DNA from: UBA699 sp050261915
GTDB lineage: Bacteria; Bacillota; Clostridia; Clostridiales; Clostridiaceae
Assembly: GCA_050261915.1 (NCBI GenBank)
Contig: JBLNDT010000075.1
Coordinates: forward strand, 20,864-84,863
DNA: 64,000 nt
Direction of reading: 5' to 3'
The translations under genes and the position numbers were made by a program. This document shows, one piece after another, positions 1 to 8,408 of the stretch (positions are counted from its first letter, which is position 1; each line of letters starts with the position of its first letter). The notes beneath the pieces were generated by a model that had not been told where the DNA came from, searched no databases, and saw nothing but the letters and a program-made list of their open reading frames with translations.

Positions 1-1
1 G

Positions 2-1189
2 CAAAGTACTGTACAACTATACAAGGGAGATGACCTGAATAAGGCATTAAGCTATCAGGAAAAAAAGGTTGATTATTGGATTTTAAATACTGCAATAAGC
101 TTTATTATTCCTTTACTATTTGTTATTGCTGGGCTTTCTGCTGCATTAAGAAATGGGATTATTGGAAGTATAAAATATGGATTTATTTCATTAGGAATTT
201 TTTTCTGTGTATACTCTCTGATAAACTACATTTTGACACTTCCCCTTGACTATTATGGAGGATATTATTTAAAACATAGTTTTGGTCTTTCTAATCAAGA
301 ATTTTTAAAATGGTTTCTAGATTCATTTAAGGGTTTTTTAGTAAATACTATTATTAGCACTATTGTGGTTATATGTGTTTATATGATAATAAGAAGCACC
401 AATGAGCATTGGTGGCTATATACAGGTCTTTTATCAATACCTTTGTTGTTTTTTTTAACATTTATAACTCCTGTATATATAGATCCCATTTTTAACAAGT
501 ATGAAGTTATTAACAACAAATCTCTTGAAATATCAATAAAAGATGAATTAAAAAATGCAGGTATTGAAAATTGCAATGTTTTTAAAGTTATTAAAAGCGG
601 AGATACTAAAGAAATGAATGCATATATGACCGGGGTCATGTCTACAAAAAGAATTGTACTTTGGGATACTACAATAAACAACCTTACCCAAAGGGAAGTG
701 CTCTCAGTTACTGCTCATGAAATCGGGCATTACGTTATGGGCCATATTTGGAAGGCAATATTGCTTGGAGGAGCTTTTACAATTGTTATATTATTTTTCA
801 CAAACAAGGCTGTTTTGTGGATAATTGAAAAATCTGGAGGTTGTTTTGGCTTTAATTCCATAAAGGATATAGCTGTACTTCCTCTTATAATATTAATAAT
901 AAATATTTTCATGTTTATAGCTGCACCTCTAGTTAATGCATATTCAAGATATACTGAGAAGGAGGCAGACAGGTTTGAACTGGAACTTACCAAGGACAAT
1001 GATTCAGCATTATCCTCCACGTTGAAACTCCATCAGGGAAGTTTAATTATTCCAACCCCTGGGGTTGTTTATAAACTCTGGAATTATGACCACCCAACCC
1101 TTAAGGAAAGGGTGGATTTTGACATTAATTATACACCATGGAAAGAGGGTAAACCCCTAAAGTACGAAAAATATTTTGAAAAAAGGTGA
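2..1189 (+). CDS. M48 family (Ste24/CAAX-type) membrane zinc metalloprotease, 5' partial
   Basis: The reading frame is already open at base 2, so the N-terminus lies outside the window. What is visible is about 395 residues with several hydrophobic helices at the front, then a cytosolic or membrane-embedded metalloprotease domain with the zinc motif HEIGH (followed by YVMGH) near base 715 and a downstream second zinc-ligand region EKEADRFE typical of Ste24/HtpX-type M48 peptidases. Two more membrane helices lie between the two motifs, as in Ste24. Family knowledge: integral-membrane proteases that clip membrane proteins or prenylated peptides; the bacterial substrate is unknown. The stop codon lies inside the ribosome binding site of the next gene, so the two are probably co-transcribed. 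Confidence 0.85.
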   Translation, partial: QSTVQLYKGDDLNKALSYQEKKVDYWILNTAISFIIPLLFVIAGLSAALRNGIIGSIKYGFISLGIFFCVYSLINYILTLPLDYYGGYYLKHSFGLSNQEFLKWFLDSFKGFLVNTIISTIVVICVYMIIRSTNEHWWLYTGLLSIPLLFFLTFITPVYIDPIFNKYEVINNKSLEISIKDELKNAGIENCNVFKVIKSGDTKEMNAYMTGVMSTKRIVLWDTTINNLTQREVLSVTAHEIGHYVMGHIWKAILLGGAFTIVILFFTNKAVLWIIEKSGGCFGFNSIKDIAVLPLIILIINIFMFIAAPLVNAYSRYTEKEADRFELELTKDNDSALSSTLKLHQGSLIIPTPGVVYKLWNYDHPTLKERVDFDINYTPWKEGKPLKYEKYFEKR

Positions 1190-1193
1190 TCCT

Positions 1194-2711
1194 ATGAACA
1201 ATACCTGCTGGCCTGAAACTGTTGTTTTATGGGGAGCTGGAGCTACAAAAGCATTGGGGCTTTATGAAACACGAGACTTGGTAGATATAGTACTCAGTAT
1301 AAGCAAAAAAGACTTTTCGTTTTTAGATGACAAAAATGAAACTTTAAAAGAATCATTTTTAAAGCTTGTAACTGAGGATTTAATAAATGAGCCCCTGCTT
1401 TCAAAGACATATGATTTTAAAGCTCTTGAGGCTATAATAAAGACAAATCCCCATATAAACATGCATGAACTTTTTACCATGATAGATCAGTTGATATATG
1501 AAAATATGGGTTTTAATGTTTTTTACAACGGGTACAGTGAATTTCTTAGAGTTGATAGGGTTATAGGAGCTAAAAGGTGTCTCATACTTCTTGTAGAAGA
1601 GCTTGAAAGAGTTAGCATACAAAAAGTGCCGGGGTTCATGGACCCTGAAAAGGTTAAGCCTTACTTTGAACTTGCAGATATGCTGACGGAGCTGATGAAG
1701 GAAGAAGCCCTTTATTTTGATGAAAAAAATTTCAGCAGAGAAAGCAGAAAATTTTATCTTTATTCTTATGCAATAATATCCTTTAATTGGGATACAGTAC
1801 TCCTTTGGAACATTTTTAATTCCAACAAACTACATAATTCATCTCCTGTGATTTTCAAGGATGGATTAAAACTTAACCTATCAACTGATTTTGGCACTCA
1901 GATCGCATTGGCAGATACAAATGATGAAAACTATGAAATATCTTATGGATCTGATGAAACCCAATGCAAAGCTGTAAACAGCAGATTTTATCCATCCAGG
2001 GTTATGAGAATAGGAAAATTTATATTTCCACATGGTATGTTCGGGTCAAGAATATGTCCAGAATGCGGGAAGTACATTACCACCTTTGGAGGAATGTGGG
2101 ATAGGTATGGAACTGAAATATTTGGACCCTCTGTATTTGATAAACTTCAGAAAAACTGGAAATACAGAACAAAAGCAGAAGTTGAACAAAAAAAAGGAGC
2201 TATTGAGTGTCCATATTGCTGCCAGATCACTTATCCTTACGATATGCCCCTAATAATGCAGACTTTGGCAAAGAAAAAAAGTATACCAAAGCTTGAAGAG
2301 GTTAAGAATGAAATGGGTTTGCTTATAAAAAATGCAAAACATATTGTATTTGCTGGATACAGTCTGCCTTTAGATGATATTATGGTAAAAACATTCTTTA
2401 TGACAATACTTTCTGGAAATGACAAGAATAATTTAAAATGCAGTATAGTAAATTTTGATTCCGACTATAATTTCAATAAAAATTGGATGTATGGTGATGA
2501 TATAAAGAGATATTTGAAGGAAAGTACTCATCAAGGTTCTAAAGCGTGTATAAAGAATGTGTGTGATATTTTTAAATTAAACAATGTTAGAGTATCTTTA
2601 AAGGGAATACCTTATATTTTTTCTAAAGATGGAAGCTGTAACAGGGAACTGCTGATTGAACTTCTTTATCCAAAGGAATACTTTCCAAAGGGCTTTCCAG
2701 TAGATAGATAG
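1194..2711 (+). CDS. SIR2-like domain protein with an internal zinc ribbon
   Basis: About 505 residues. The start at ATG 1194 is chosen over an upstream in-frame TTG because AAAGGTGAT sits at 1183-1190, just before it. The N-terminus carries VVLWGAGATKALGL, matching the GAGxS/T nucleotide-binding loop of SIR2-like proteins; SFNWDTVLLW in the middle and PHGMFGS later match the conserved N-D and H-G blocks of that fold. Two Cys pairs (CPECG and CPYCC, roughly residues 290 and 340) look like a zinc ribbon inserted before the last block, FAGYSLPLDD. Family knowledge: SIR2-like proteins are NAD-dependent deacylases or NADases, and many large ones act in antiphage defence. No partner effector, TIR, helicase or HNH gene is adjacent; the neighbours are an M48 protease and proC. 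Function in this cell is not known. Confidence 0.7.
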   Translation: MNNTCWPETVVLWGAGATKALGLYETRDLVDIVLSISKKDFSFLDDKNETLKESFLKLVTEDLINEPLLSKTYDFKALEAIIKTNPHINMHELFTMIDQLIYENMGFNVFYNGYSEFLRVDRVIGAKRCLILLVEELERVSIQKVPGFMDPEKVKPYFELADMLTELMKEEALYFDEKNFSRESRKFYLYSYAIISFNWDTVLLWNIFNSNKLHNSSPVIFKDGLKLNLSTDFGTQIALADTNDENYEISYGSDETQCKAVNSRFYPSRVMRIGKFIFPHGMFGSRICPECGKYITTFGGMWDRYGTEIFGPSVFDKLQKNWKYRTKAEVEQKKGAIECPYCCQITYPYDMPLIMQTLAKKKSIPKLEEVKNEMGLLIKNAKHIVFAGYSLPLDDIMVKTFFMTILSGNDKNNLKCSIVNFDSDYNFNKNWMYGDDIKRYLKESTHQGSKACIKNVCDIFKLNNVRVSLKGIPYIFSKDGSCNRELLIELLYPKEYFPKGFPVDR

Positions 2712-2738
2712 GGTTGATATTATGTGAGGGGGATTAAC

Positions 2739-3536
2739 ATGGAAAGTAAATTTTTATTTATCGGTACAGGAGTCATGTCTGAAGGTATCATAAAAGAGGT
2801 TATAAGAGAAGAGAAAATTAAAGCTAAGGATATATTTATATACAATAGAACTAAGCCCAGAATGGAATATCTTAAACAAGTATATGGAGTAAATCCATGC
2901 TATCATGTTAATGAAGGAATAGATTCTGCAGACAATATTATTATTGGAGTAAAGCCTCAAGATATGAATGATGTTCTGGAGGATATTAAAAAATCAAAAA
3001 AAACTCAGCTTGTTGTATCAATAGCAGCAGGCAAAAGCATTTCACATATTGAAGAAAAACTTGGAAGTGAGAGGAAGATAATTAGAGTTATGCCAAACTC
3101 CATGGTGGATGTTAAAAAAGGTTACAGTGCAATATGCTGTAATGCAAATGTAACAAAGGAAGAAATGGAATTTTGGGATAGTATTTTTAAATCAATAGGA
3201 GACACCATATGGATAAAGGAACAACTCTTTGATGCTTTTACTGGTTTTAGCTGTTCCGGTCCAGGGTTAATATATGAATTTATTGAAGCTATGGTAGACG
3301 CTGGGGTTTATAATGGATTTAACCGAAGGGATTCCCTTGATTTCACCATAAAAAACCTTATTGGTGCATGCGAAATGATAAAGACTACAAAAGAGCACCC
3401 GGTTATCTTAAAAGAAAATATGACATCACCGGGTGGGATTACTATTACCGGATTAAAAGCATTAAATGAAGCAGGTTTTAAGGGGATTGTTCAAAACGCA
3501 GTGACTAAGGCTGTAAATAAATCAAAAGAACTCTAA
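2739..3536 (+). CDS. proC: Pyrroline-5-carboxylate reductase
   Basis: About 265 residues, normal for ProC. It reduces 1-pyrroline-5-carboxylate to L-proline with NAD(P)H, the last step of proline synthesis, in the cytoplasm. The N-terminal Rossmann loop reads FIGTGVMSEGI; the C-terminal dimerisation domain carries the family signature around SPGGITITGLKALNEAGFKG. The ATG at 2739 follows GAGGGGG at 2726-2732; an upstream in-frame GTG has no ribosome site. The stop codon directly abuts the stop of the convergent peptidase gene, with no terminator between them. Confidence 0.93.
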   Translation: MESKFLFIGTGVMSEGIIKEVIREEKIKAKDIFIYNRTKPRMEYLKQVYGVNPCYHVNEGIDSADNIIIGVKPQDMNDVLEDIKKSKKTQLVVSIAAGKSISHIEEKLGSERKIIRVMPNSMVDVKKGYSAICCNANVTKEEMEFWDSIFKSIGDTIWIKEQLFDAFTGFSCSGPGLIYEFIEAMVDAGVYNGFNRRDSLDFTIKNLIGACEMIKTTKEHPVILKENMTSPGGITITGLKALNEAGFKGIVQNAVTKAVNKSKEL

Positions 3537-4697
3537 TCACTGAAATGTTCCAAAAACAATGGGCTTGTAATTTTCCACCATAATTTTACCCTTGGCAACT
3601 ACTGATTTTAAATTAAAACTATTATCAAATATAAGAAGGTCAGCATCATGGCCTTCTTTTATTTCACCTTTACCTTTTAATTTCAAAATCTTAGATGGTG
3701 ATAGTGTAAAGGGGATAATTGCAGTTTCAAAAGCTATGCCATTTGATATACTGCTTTTTAAAGCCTCTAGATTAGACATTGGTGAACCCACTGAAAGTTT
3801 TAAGAGTTTCCCGTCTTTATCGAAAATTGGCATACTGCCTCCTGCATCGGAACTCATAGTAATGTTAAAAGGGGATACATTATTTTCAAGGAGGATTTTA
3901 AATGCTTTTCCCGGGTCAAATTCAATAGAATTACTAGTTTCAGGTTTTATTCCAGTAGTAATATCTAAATTTCCTCCTGTTTTGGCATAGTCTATTGCTT
4001 GATTAAAAAGGGTATGGTTTCTATTGATGTGGGTTGGAAGTATATTCTCAAGAGGTATCTTGTATTCTTTGTTTAATGTCAATACTGGGTCTAACCCTTC
4101 AATTTCATCTCCAGTGTGGAGATGGAGAACTCCAGCTTTTCCGGAAATCATTCCTCCAATTCTAGCTTCGGAAGCAAGCATAGCCAAATCTTTAATGGAA
4201 GGATGGCTGCTTCTGTGATCAGATATTGCAATTTCACCTATGCCTATTATTTTATCCACAAGGATTATGTCTCCTCTTGGACTGTCTGTAATAGTTCTGG
4301 TTGGCACTTGATAACAACCAGTCCAAACATAGGTAGAAATGCCTTCAACTTCAAGTGCTCTTGCTTTTGCAATAAGGTTTCCCATACTTCTGGTAGTACC
4401 GTCAGTACCTAAAAGTCCAATTCCCGTGGTAATTCCTGCACCTGTTAAATCTGTAAGCATGAGGTCGGGAGTTCTTGTATTAAAGCCCCCTTCACCGCCT
4501 CCACCTGCAAAATGTATATGAAGGTCTATAAAACCAGGGCACATAATAAGATTTTTTCCATCAATAACATTTATTTTAGGAAAGCTGCCAAGGGATATAT
4601 GTGTTGATATATATGCTATTTTGTCATAGCATGTTAAAATATCCATTGTTCCAAGAAATTTTGGAGAATAAAGAGATATATTTTTAAAAAGCAGCAT
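3537..4697 (-). CDS. iadA: Isoaspartyl dipeptidase (beta-aspartyl peptidase)
   Basis: 386 residues, the usual length for IadA. This amidohydrolase-superfamily enzyme cleaves isoaspartyl dipeptides formed during protein ageing and breakdown. Visible are the metal-binding motif GFIDLHIHFAGGGGEGGF near residue 60 (IadA carries the same G-rich extension), the TGIGLLGTDG block, HLHTG and a late SSDAGGSMP block that bears the catalytic Asp. The start has GAGGTGAT upstream. It lies in a leftward run of peptidases and surface genes (HD protein, sortase, M19 dipeptidase), which suggests peptide salvage, though there is a 37-base gap to the upstream HD gene. Confidence 0.9.
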   Translation of the reverse strand: MLLFKNISLYSPKFLGTMDILTCYDKIAYISTHISLGSFPKINVIDGKNLIMCPGFIDLHIHFAGGGGEGGFNTRTPDLMLTDLTGAGITTGIGLLGTDGTTRSMGNLIAKARALEVEGISTYVWTGCYQVPTRTITDSPRGDIILVDKIIGIGEIAISDHRSSHPSIKDLAMLASEARIGGMISGKAGVLHLHTGDEIEGLDPVLTLNKEYKIPLENILPTHINRNHTLFNQAIDYAKTGGNLDITTGIKPETSNSIEFDPGKAFKILLENNVSPFNITMSSDAGGSMPIFDKDGKLLKLSVGSPMSNLEALKSSISNGIAFETAIIPFTLSPSKILKLKGKGEIKEGHDADLLIFDNSFNLKSVVAKGKIMVENYKPIVFGTFQ

Positions 4698-4734
4698 ATC
4701 ATCACCTCAAGGGTAGTATATGCTGCTTAAATCA

Positions 4735-5304
4735 TTATAATCCTAAAACTTGTGAAATTTCCTTCATGGCATTTAGTGATATTTCTGCAAAGTCAGGAAA
4801 GCTTATACCTAGCTTTTCTATGGACTTCATAGCATCTCTGTCTGCCCCCGCAGCAAAACGGGTTTCTTTCATACGTTTAGTTATAGATTTTACTTTAACA
4901 CTATCGATTTTTTTGTCTATGTATACAAGGGTTATGGCATTAATAAAGCCAGTAATAGGGTCTGCAGCAAAAACAGCCTGATCCATTTTGTTGTGAAAAC
5001 CTGCTTTTGTAGCTTGATTATGTGCTAGAATACCATGGTAAATTTTATCATTTCCAAAACCTTCGTTTTTTAAAATTTCCACAGTTTTTGGGCCGTGAAG
5101 TTCAGGTGAATTCATATAATCCACCAGTTCAGAATCCAAATCGTGAAGGAGTCCAACAATTGCCCATTCCTCTTCATTTTCAGGTTCAAGCTTTCTGCTT
5201 AATGCTCTCATAACAGCCTCTACAGCATAGGAATGTCTTAAAAAGTGTTCTGTTTTAACATGTTTTTTTAAAATTTCTTCAGCTTTCTCTCTTTCTGTCA
5301 TCAT
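4735..5304 (-). CDS. HD domain phosphohydrolase-type protein
   Basis: 189 residues. An HD-fold metal-binding arrangement is seen: H in RHSYAVEAVM, then GLLHDLDSE (the HD doublet), then HAHN-like residues in GILAHNQAT. Family knowledge: small bacterial HD proteins of this kind are usually nucleotide or phosphate-ester hydrolases, but the substrate cannot be read from sequence. It sits 11 bases downstream of the sortase gene on the same strand, so it may share its transcript. Two adjacent ATG codons (5304 and 5301) could start it; AGGAAG lies just upstream. Confidence 0.75.
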   Translation of the reverse strand: MMTEREKAEEILKKHVKTEHFLRHSYAVEAVMRALSRKLEPENEEEWAIVGLLHDLDSELVDYMNSPELHGPKTVEILKNEGFGNDKIYHGILAHNQATKAGFHNKMDQAVFAADPITGFINAITLVYIDKKIDSVKVKSITKRMKETRFAAGADRDAMKSIEKLGISFPDFAEISLNAMKEISQVLGL

Positions 5305-5315
5305 TATCTTCCTTT

Positions 5316-5885
5316 CTATTTAAGCTTTGCTTTTACAATAAGTCTTTGAGTTGCAATTCTTATAGGGGTACATGTAACTAATGTGAGTTCACAGTCTTTT
5401 GTGGTATTCAAGACCTCAGTATGAGATGGGTCAACTATAAAGGAATCATAAACAATATATGTATAAGTTTCTCTTTTTGTAGTAATTTTTATCTCATCCC
5501 CTGATTTAAGTTCATCAAGCCTGTTGAAATACTGACTGTAAGTATAGCTTCTATGACCTGCTATACAGCAGTTTCCTTTTTCACCAGGAACAGCGGTTCC
5601 GGGAAAATGTCCAAGTGCATATTTTAAGGTTTCCATATCAACACCTTCACAAAAAACTGCTTCCATCTCAATCTTAGGTATGGAAACAATCCCCAAGGAG
5701 TTTCCTTCAATTTTAACTTGGCTTGTTGAATCAGTAGGCCCATCATTTACTTCAAGGTTCTTTTGGAATCCATCTATCATGGATTTTTGAACATAATATG
5801 CTTTTATCTTCATAGCTCCCGCAACTGTTATAACAATAAGCCCTATAATTATCAAAATGTTCCCAATGGTTTTGCTTTTAATCAT
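5316..5885 (-). CDS. Sortase, class D-like
   Basis: 189 residues with one N-terminal membrane anchor (about residues 8-28) and an extracellular sortase domain. The catalytic triad is visible: His in IAGHRSY, Cys in LTLVTCTPI, and Arg in IATQRL close to the C-terminus. Class D is inferred from the short length and TLVTCTP context. Family knowledge: the enzyme transfers LPxTG-type proteins to the cell wall. No LPxTG substrate gene is recognised in this window. Its ATG overlaps the end of the upstream dipeptidase gene by 8 bases, with GGAG shortly before it, so the two genes are translationally linked. Confidence 0.85.
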   Translation of the reverse strand: MIKSKTIGNILIIIGLIVITVAGAMKIKAYYVQKSMIDGFQKNLEVNDGPTDSTSQVKIEGNSLGIVSIPKIEMEAVFCEGVDMETLKYALGHFPGTAVPGEKGNCCIAGHRSYTYSQYFNRLDELKSGDEIKITTKRETYTYIVYDSFIVDPSHTEVLNTTKDCELTLVTCTPIRIATQRLIVKAKLK

Positions 5886-6819
5886 TTTTTACTCCAGACA
5901 ATGTGTCCTTTAAAAACCTCATTCCGTTTTTAAAGAATATTTTTTCTATATCACTTTCCTTAAATCCATTATCCTTTAATGCATAATAAAGCTTATCCAT
6001 CTGGCTAATATCATTTATTTCAGATGGAGTTTCTATTCCGTCAAAATCGGAACCAAGTGCCATGATCTCTATTCCTCCAATGTTTACCATATGCTTAATA
6101 TGATTAACCATTTCAGAAATCCTTCCATAAGGTGAATTTCCCAAAAATGTTTTTTCAAAGTTTAGACCTGCCAGACCGCCTTTATTTCCAAGAATTTTCA
6201 GCATATCGTCTGAAAGATTTCTATAATGGTTTGTAACTGTCCTTGAATTGGAATGGGAAGCAAGAAATGGCTTACTTGATATATCTGCCACGTTGTAAAA
6301 CCCCTCATCTGAAAGGTGTGAAACATCAATAATCATATTTAGCTCATTCATTTGCTGCACCACATCTTTTCCAAAGGGGGTAAGACCCATATCCTTATAT
6401 TTCATTTCAAAATTAGGGAAACCTATTTCATTAGGAAAATTCCAGGTTAAGGTCATAAGCCTTACTCCAAGATTAAAGAATTCTTTTAAATTTTGTAGAC
6501 TACCTTCAATTACGGCCCCTTCCTCTAAAGTTAAAAAACAACAGGGAATGTTATTATTTAAATCTTCATAGGATTTGCCAAATTTGACTATATCTGAATT
6601 CTTATCCATTTCATTCTTAAAAATGTTATACATATATAATGCCTCATTAAAAGGGGTTTTAGTTTCATCAAGGCATACAAATAATGCAAAAAACTGAGCT
6701 ATTGACCCTGAATTTTTCATTTTACACAAATCAACACTTAGGTTATTGCTTAGCATGGTAATCTTTTCATCTTTTCTTATCTTATAAATTGTATCACAAT
6801 GAAGATCTATAAATTTCAA
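5878..6819 (-). CDS. Membrane dipeptidase family M19
   Basis: 313 residues, the usual M19 (renal dipeptidase-like) length. The metal site is visible in FIDLHCDTIY at the N-terminus, a bridging Glu in LTLEEGAVI, His in DVSHLSDEG and SHSNSRTV, and the distal GSDFDG block. It hydrolyses dipeptides, including some with a D-residue. There is no signal peptide, so it is likely cytosolic here. It is the upstream partner of the sortase gene, which overlaps its 3' end. Confidence 0.9.
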   Translation of the reverse strand: MKFIDLHCDTIYKIRKDEKITMLSNNLSVDLCKMKNSGSIAQFFALFVCLDETKTPFNEALYMYNIFKNEMDKNSDIVKFGKSYEDLNNNIPCCFLTLEEGAVIEGSLQNLKEFFNLGVRLMTLTWNFPNEIGFPNFEMKYKDMGLTPFGKDVVQQMNELNMIIDVSHLSDEGFYNVADISSKPFLASHSNSRTVTNHYRNLSDDMLKILGNKGGLAGLNFEKTFLGNSPYGRISEMVNHIKHMVNIGGIEIMALGSDFDGIETPSEINDISQMDKLYYALKDNGFKESDIEKIFFKNGMRFLKDTLSGVKND

Positions 6820-6843
6820 ACCTTTATACCCCCTTGCTTTACC

Positions 6844-7659
6844 TTATTTTTCAAAGTGTCTAGGAACTGTGATATAATATGGCAGTTTAGTTCCTTTATT
6901 ACCTTTGGCTGAATTTATCTGACCTTGGGTTATATATATACTATTTGTAAGATTTGCATCACTAAGGTCAGCATCTCTCAAGTCAGCTCCAAGCAAGTCA
7001 GTTCCACTTAAATCAACACCACTAAGGTTGGCAGCTATCATATATGCACCGCTTAAATTTTCACCTGCTAAATCAACTTTTCTAAGGTCTTTACCTACCA
7101 TATCATAAGCACCTCCAAAAAGTCTTTTGTACTTCAAAGCCGATTTTTTAGTTTTATATCTGTTTTGAATCAATTTACTGGTTTTTAAGAGGAGAATATT
7201 TACCTTTTCCCTATGTGAATCTATATCAATTTTAAGGATAGATTCTGCTTTAAGATTGGTTATTTCTATTGTTTCGTTAATAATTTTCAAAAGTTCAGGG
7301 GAGGATTCTAAAAGAACAGCTTCTGATAGATACCAAAGCATTTCATGGAGCTTATGCATAATGAGAAAGACTTTAAACATTTCATCAGCTGTTTCAGGAT
7401 ATTTGCGCCAGTCTTTTCCACCATATGTAATCCAGGCTGTTTGCTGACCTGCACCAAAGCAGTCATATGCAATGCAGCCTTTCAGTCCAAGTTTTGAAAG
7501 CTTACTATGCACTTTGCATTTAAAGTCAGTATTTAAATTTGGACATGGTTTACCTGAATCTTTGTTAACAGGGAAACCTTCAGATTTAGAAAAATATAGT
7601 GCTATACAGCAAAATCCAAAACAATTTTTGCAATCTGCTTTTAGTGTATTTATATTCAT
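6844..7659 (-). CDS. Pentapeptide-repeat protein with an N-terminal Cys cluster
   Basis: About 271 residues from ATG 7659, which follows AAAGGAAAT; an upstream in-frame ATG at 7719 has no ribosome site. The N-terminal third has a Cys-rich segment (CKNCFGFCC, later PCPN, FKC, GCIAYDCFG) that could bind zinc or an iron-sulfur cluster. The middle is helical. The C-terminal third carries consecutive A(D/N)LxX pentapeptides (AGENLSGAYM through SDANLTN), which form a right-handed beta helix in known structures. The role is unknown; family members range from gyrase protectors to uncharacterised proteins. It starts a leftward run but is 25 bases from the M19 gene. Confidence 0.75.
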   Translation of the reverse strand: MNINTLKADCKNCFGFCCIALYFSKSEGFPVNKDSGKPCPNLNTDFKCKVHSKLSKLGLKGCIAYDCFGAGQQTAWITYGGKDWRKYPETADEMFKVFLIMHKLHEMLWYLSEAVLLESSPELLKIINETIEITNLKAESILKIDIDSHREKVNILLLKTSKLIQNRYKTKKSALKYKRLFGGAYDMVGKDLRKVDLAGENLSGAYMIAANLSGVDLSGTDLLGADLRDADLSDANLTNSIYITQGQINSAKGNKGTKLPYYITVPRHFEK

Positions 7660-7744
7660 TTTATAATTTCCTTTACAATATAAACTATTTAAATGAATTA
7701 TAGCATAAGGATATTGCATTTAACATTAATTTATTTTAAACAGT

Positions 7745-7776
7745 TGGTTAACCTGTCTAAACAAAATGGTTGACAA
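7745..7776 (+). promoter_or_regulatory. BirA operator 1 upstream of bioY
   Basis: TGGTTAACC (7745-7753), a 14-base gap, then GGTTGACAA (7768-7776): an inverted repeat that fits the Firmicutes BirA consensus TTGTTAACC...GGTTAACAA. Its right arm contains the -35 box of the bioY promoter. Confidence 0.85.
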
Positions 7777-7798
7777 AGTCCGATATAAACAGTATATT
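7770..7798 (+). promoter_or_regulatory. bioY promoter
   Basis: TTGACA (7770-7775), 17-base spacer, TATATT (7793-7798). The -35 lies in BirA operator 1 and the -10 runs into the left arm of operator 2, so biotin-loaded BirA bound at either site would block RNA polymerase. Confidence 0.8.
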
Positions 7799-7827
7799 GT
7801 TAACATGAATCAAATTGTGGTTGACAA
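7797..7827 (+). promoter_or_regulatory. BirA operator 2 upstream of bioY
   Basis: TTGTTAACA (7797-7805), 13-base gap, GGTTGACAA (7819-7827). It ends two bases before the ribosome binding site AAGGAG (7829-7834) of bioY. A second copy of the site only 52 bases from the first suggests cooperative BirA binding. Confidence 0.8.
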
Positions 7828-7841
7828 TAAGGAGAAAGATT

Positions 7842-8387
7842 ATGAACAATAAAACAAGAAATATGATTTTAGTATCACTTTTTACAGCGCTTACTGCTGT
7901 TGGAGCATTTATTAAGTTTCCTATTGGAACAGTTTCAATAAGTCTTCAGTTTGTTTTTACTGCACTAGCAGCAATTTTGCTGGGTGCAAGACTTGGAGCC
8001 CTTTCTCAGATAATATATGTGTTCCTTGGACTAATTGGAATTCCTATATTTACTGAAGGTGGGGGATTAAGCTATATATTCAAGCCTTCCTTTGGATATC
8101 TTATTGGGTTTATTTTAGGTGCATATATTATAGGGTTAATAGTTTCAAAATATAAAAATCCAGACCCAATAAAAATATTTTTAGCTTGTATTATAGGAGC
8201 AATAGTTATATATGCAGTTGGAGTTCCATACCTATATTTAATTTTAAAGAATGTAAATGGAGTTAATATAACTTTTTATAAGGCATTAAAAATTGGAGCC
8301 CTAGTTTTTATCCCAGGGGATATAATAAAATGCATATTCATTTCGATTATAGGGGCAAAGGTTATTCCAGCCCTTAAAAAGTATTAA
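7842..8387 (+). CDS. bioY: Biotin transporter substrate-binding subunit (ECF S component)
   Basis: About 181 residues, six hydrophobic helices; the start at ATG 7842 follows AAGGAG. BioY features are present: an N-terminal FTALTAVGAFIKFPIG segment, LGARLGALSQIIYVFLGL, and GYLIGFILGAYIIG. The protein binds biotin in the membrane and works with the ECF ATPases and EcfT, whose genes are not in this window. Two BirA operators upstream and the convergent birA gene downstream make biotin-responsive repression very likely. Confidence 0.93.
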   Translation: MNNKTRNMILVSLFTALTAVGAFIKFPIGTVSISLQFVFTALAAILLGARLGALSQIIYVFLGLIGIPIFTEGGGLSYIFKPSFGYLIGFILGAYIIGLIVSKYKNPDPIKIFLACIIGAIVIYAVGVPYLYLILKNVNGVNITFYKALKIGALVFIPGDIIKCIFISIIGAKVIPALKKY

Positions 8388-8408
8388 AGGTGCCTTTGGC
8401 ACCTTTAA
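8384..8408. terminator. Shared hairpin between bioY and birA
   Basis: AAAGGTGCC / GGCACCTTT with a three-base loop, flanked by TTAA on both sides. The bioY stop is inside the left arm and the birA stop inside the right arm, so it can serve both directions, though the U-run is weak. Confidence 0.7.
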
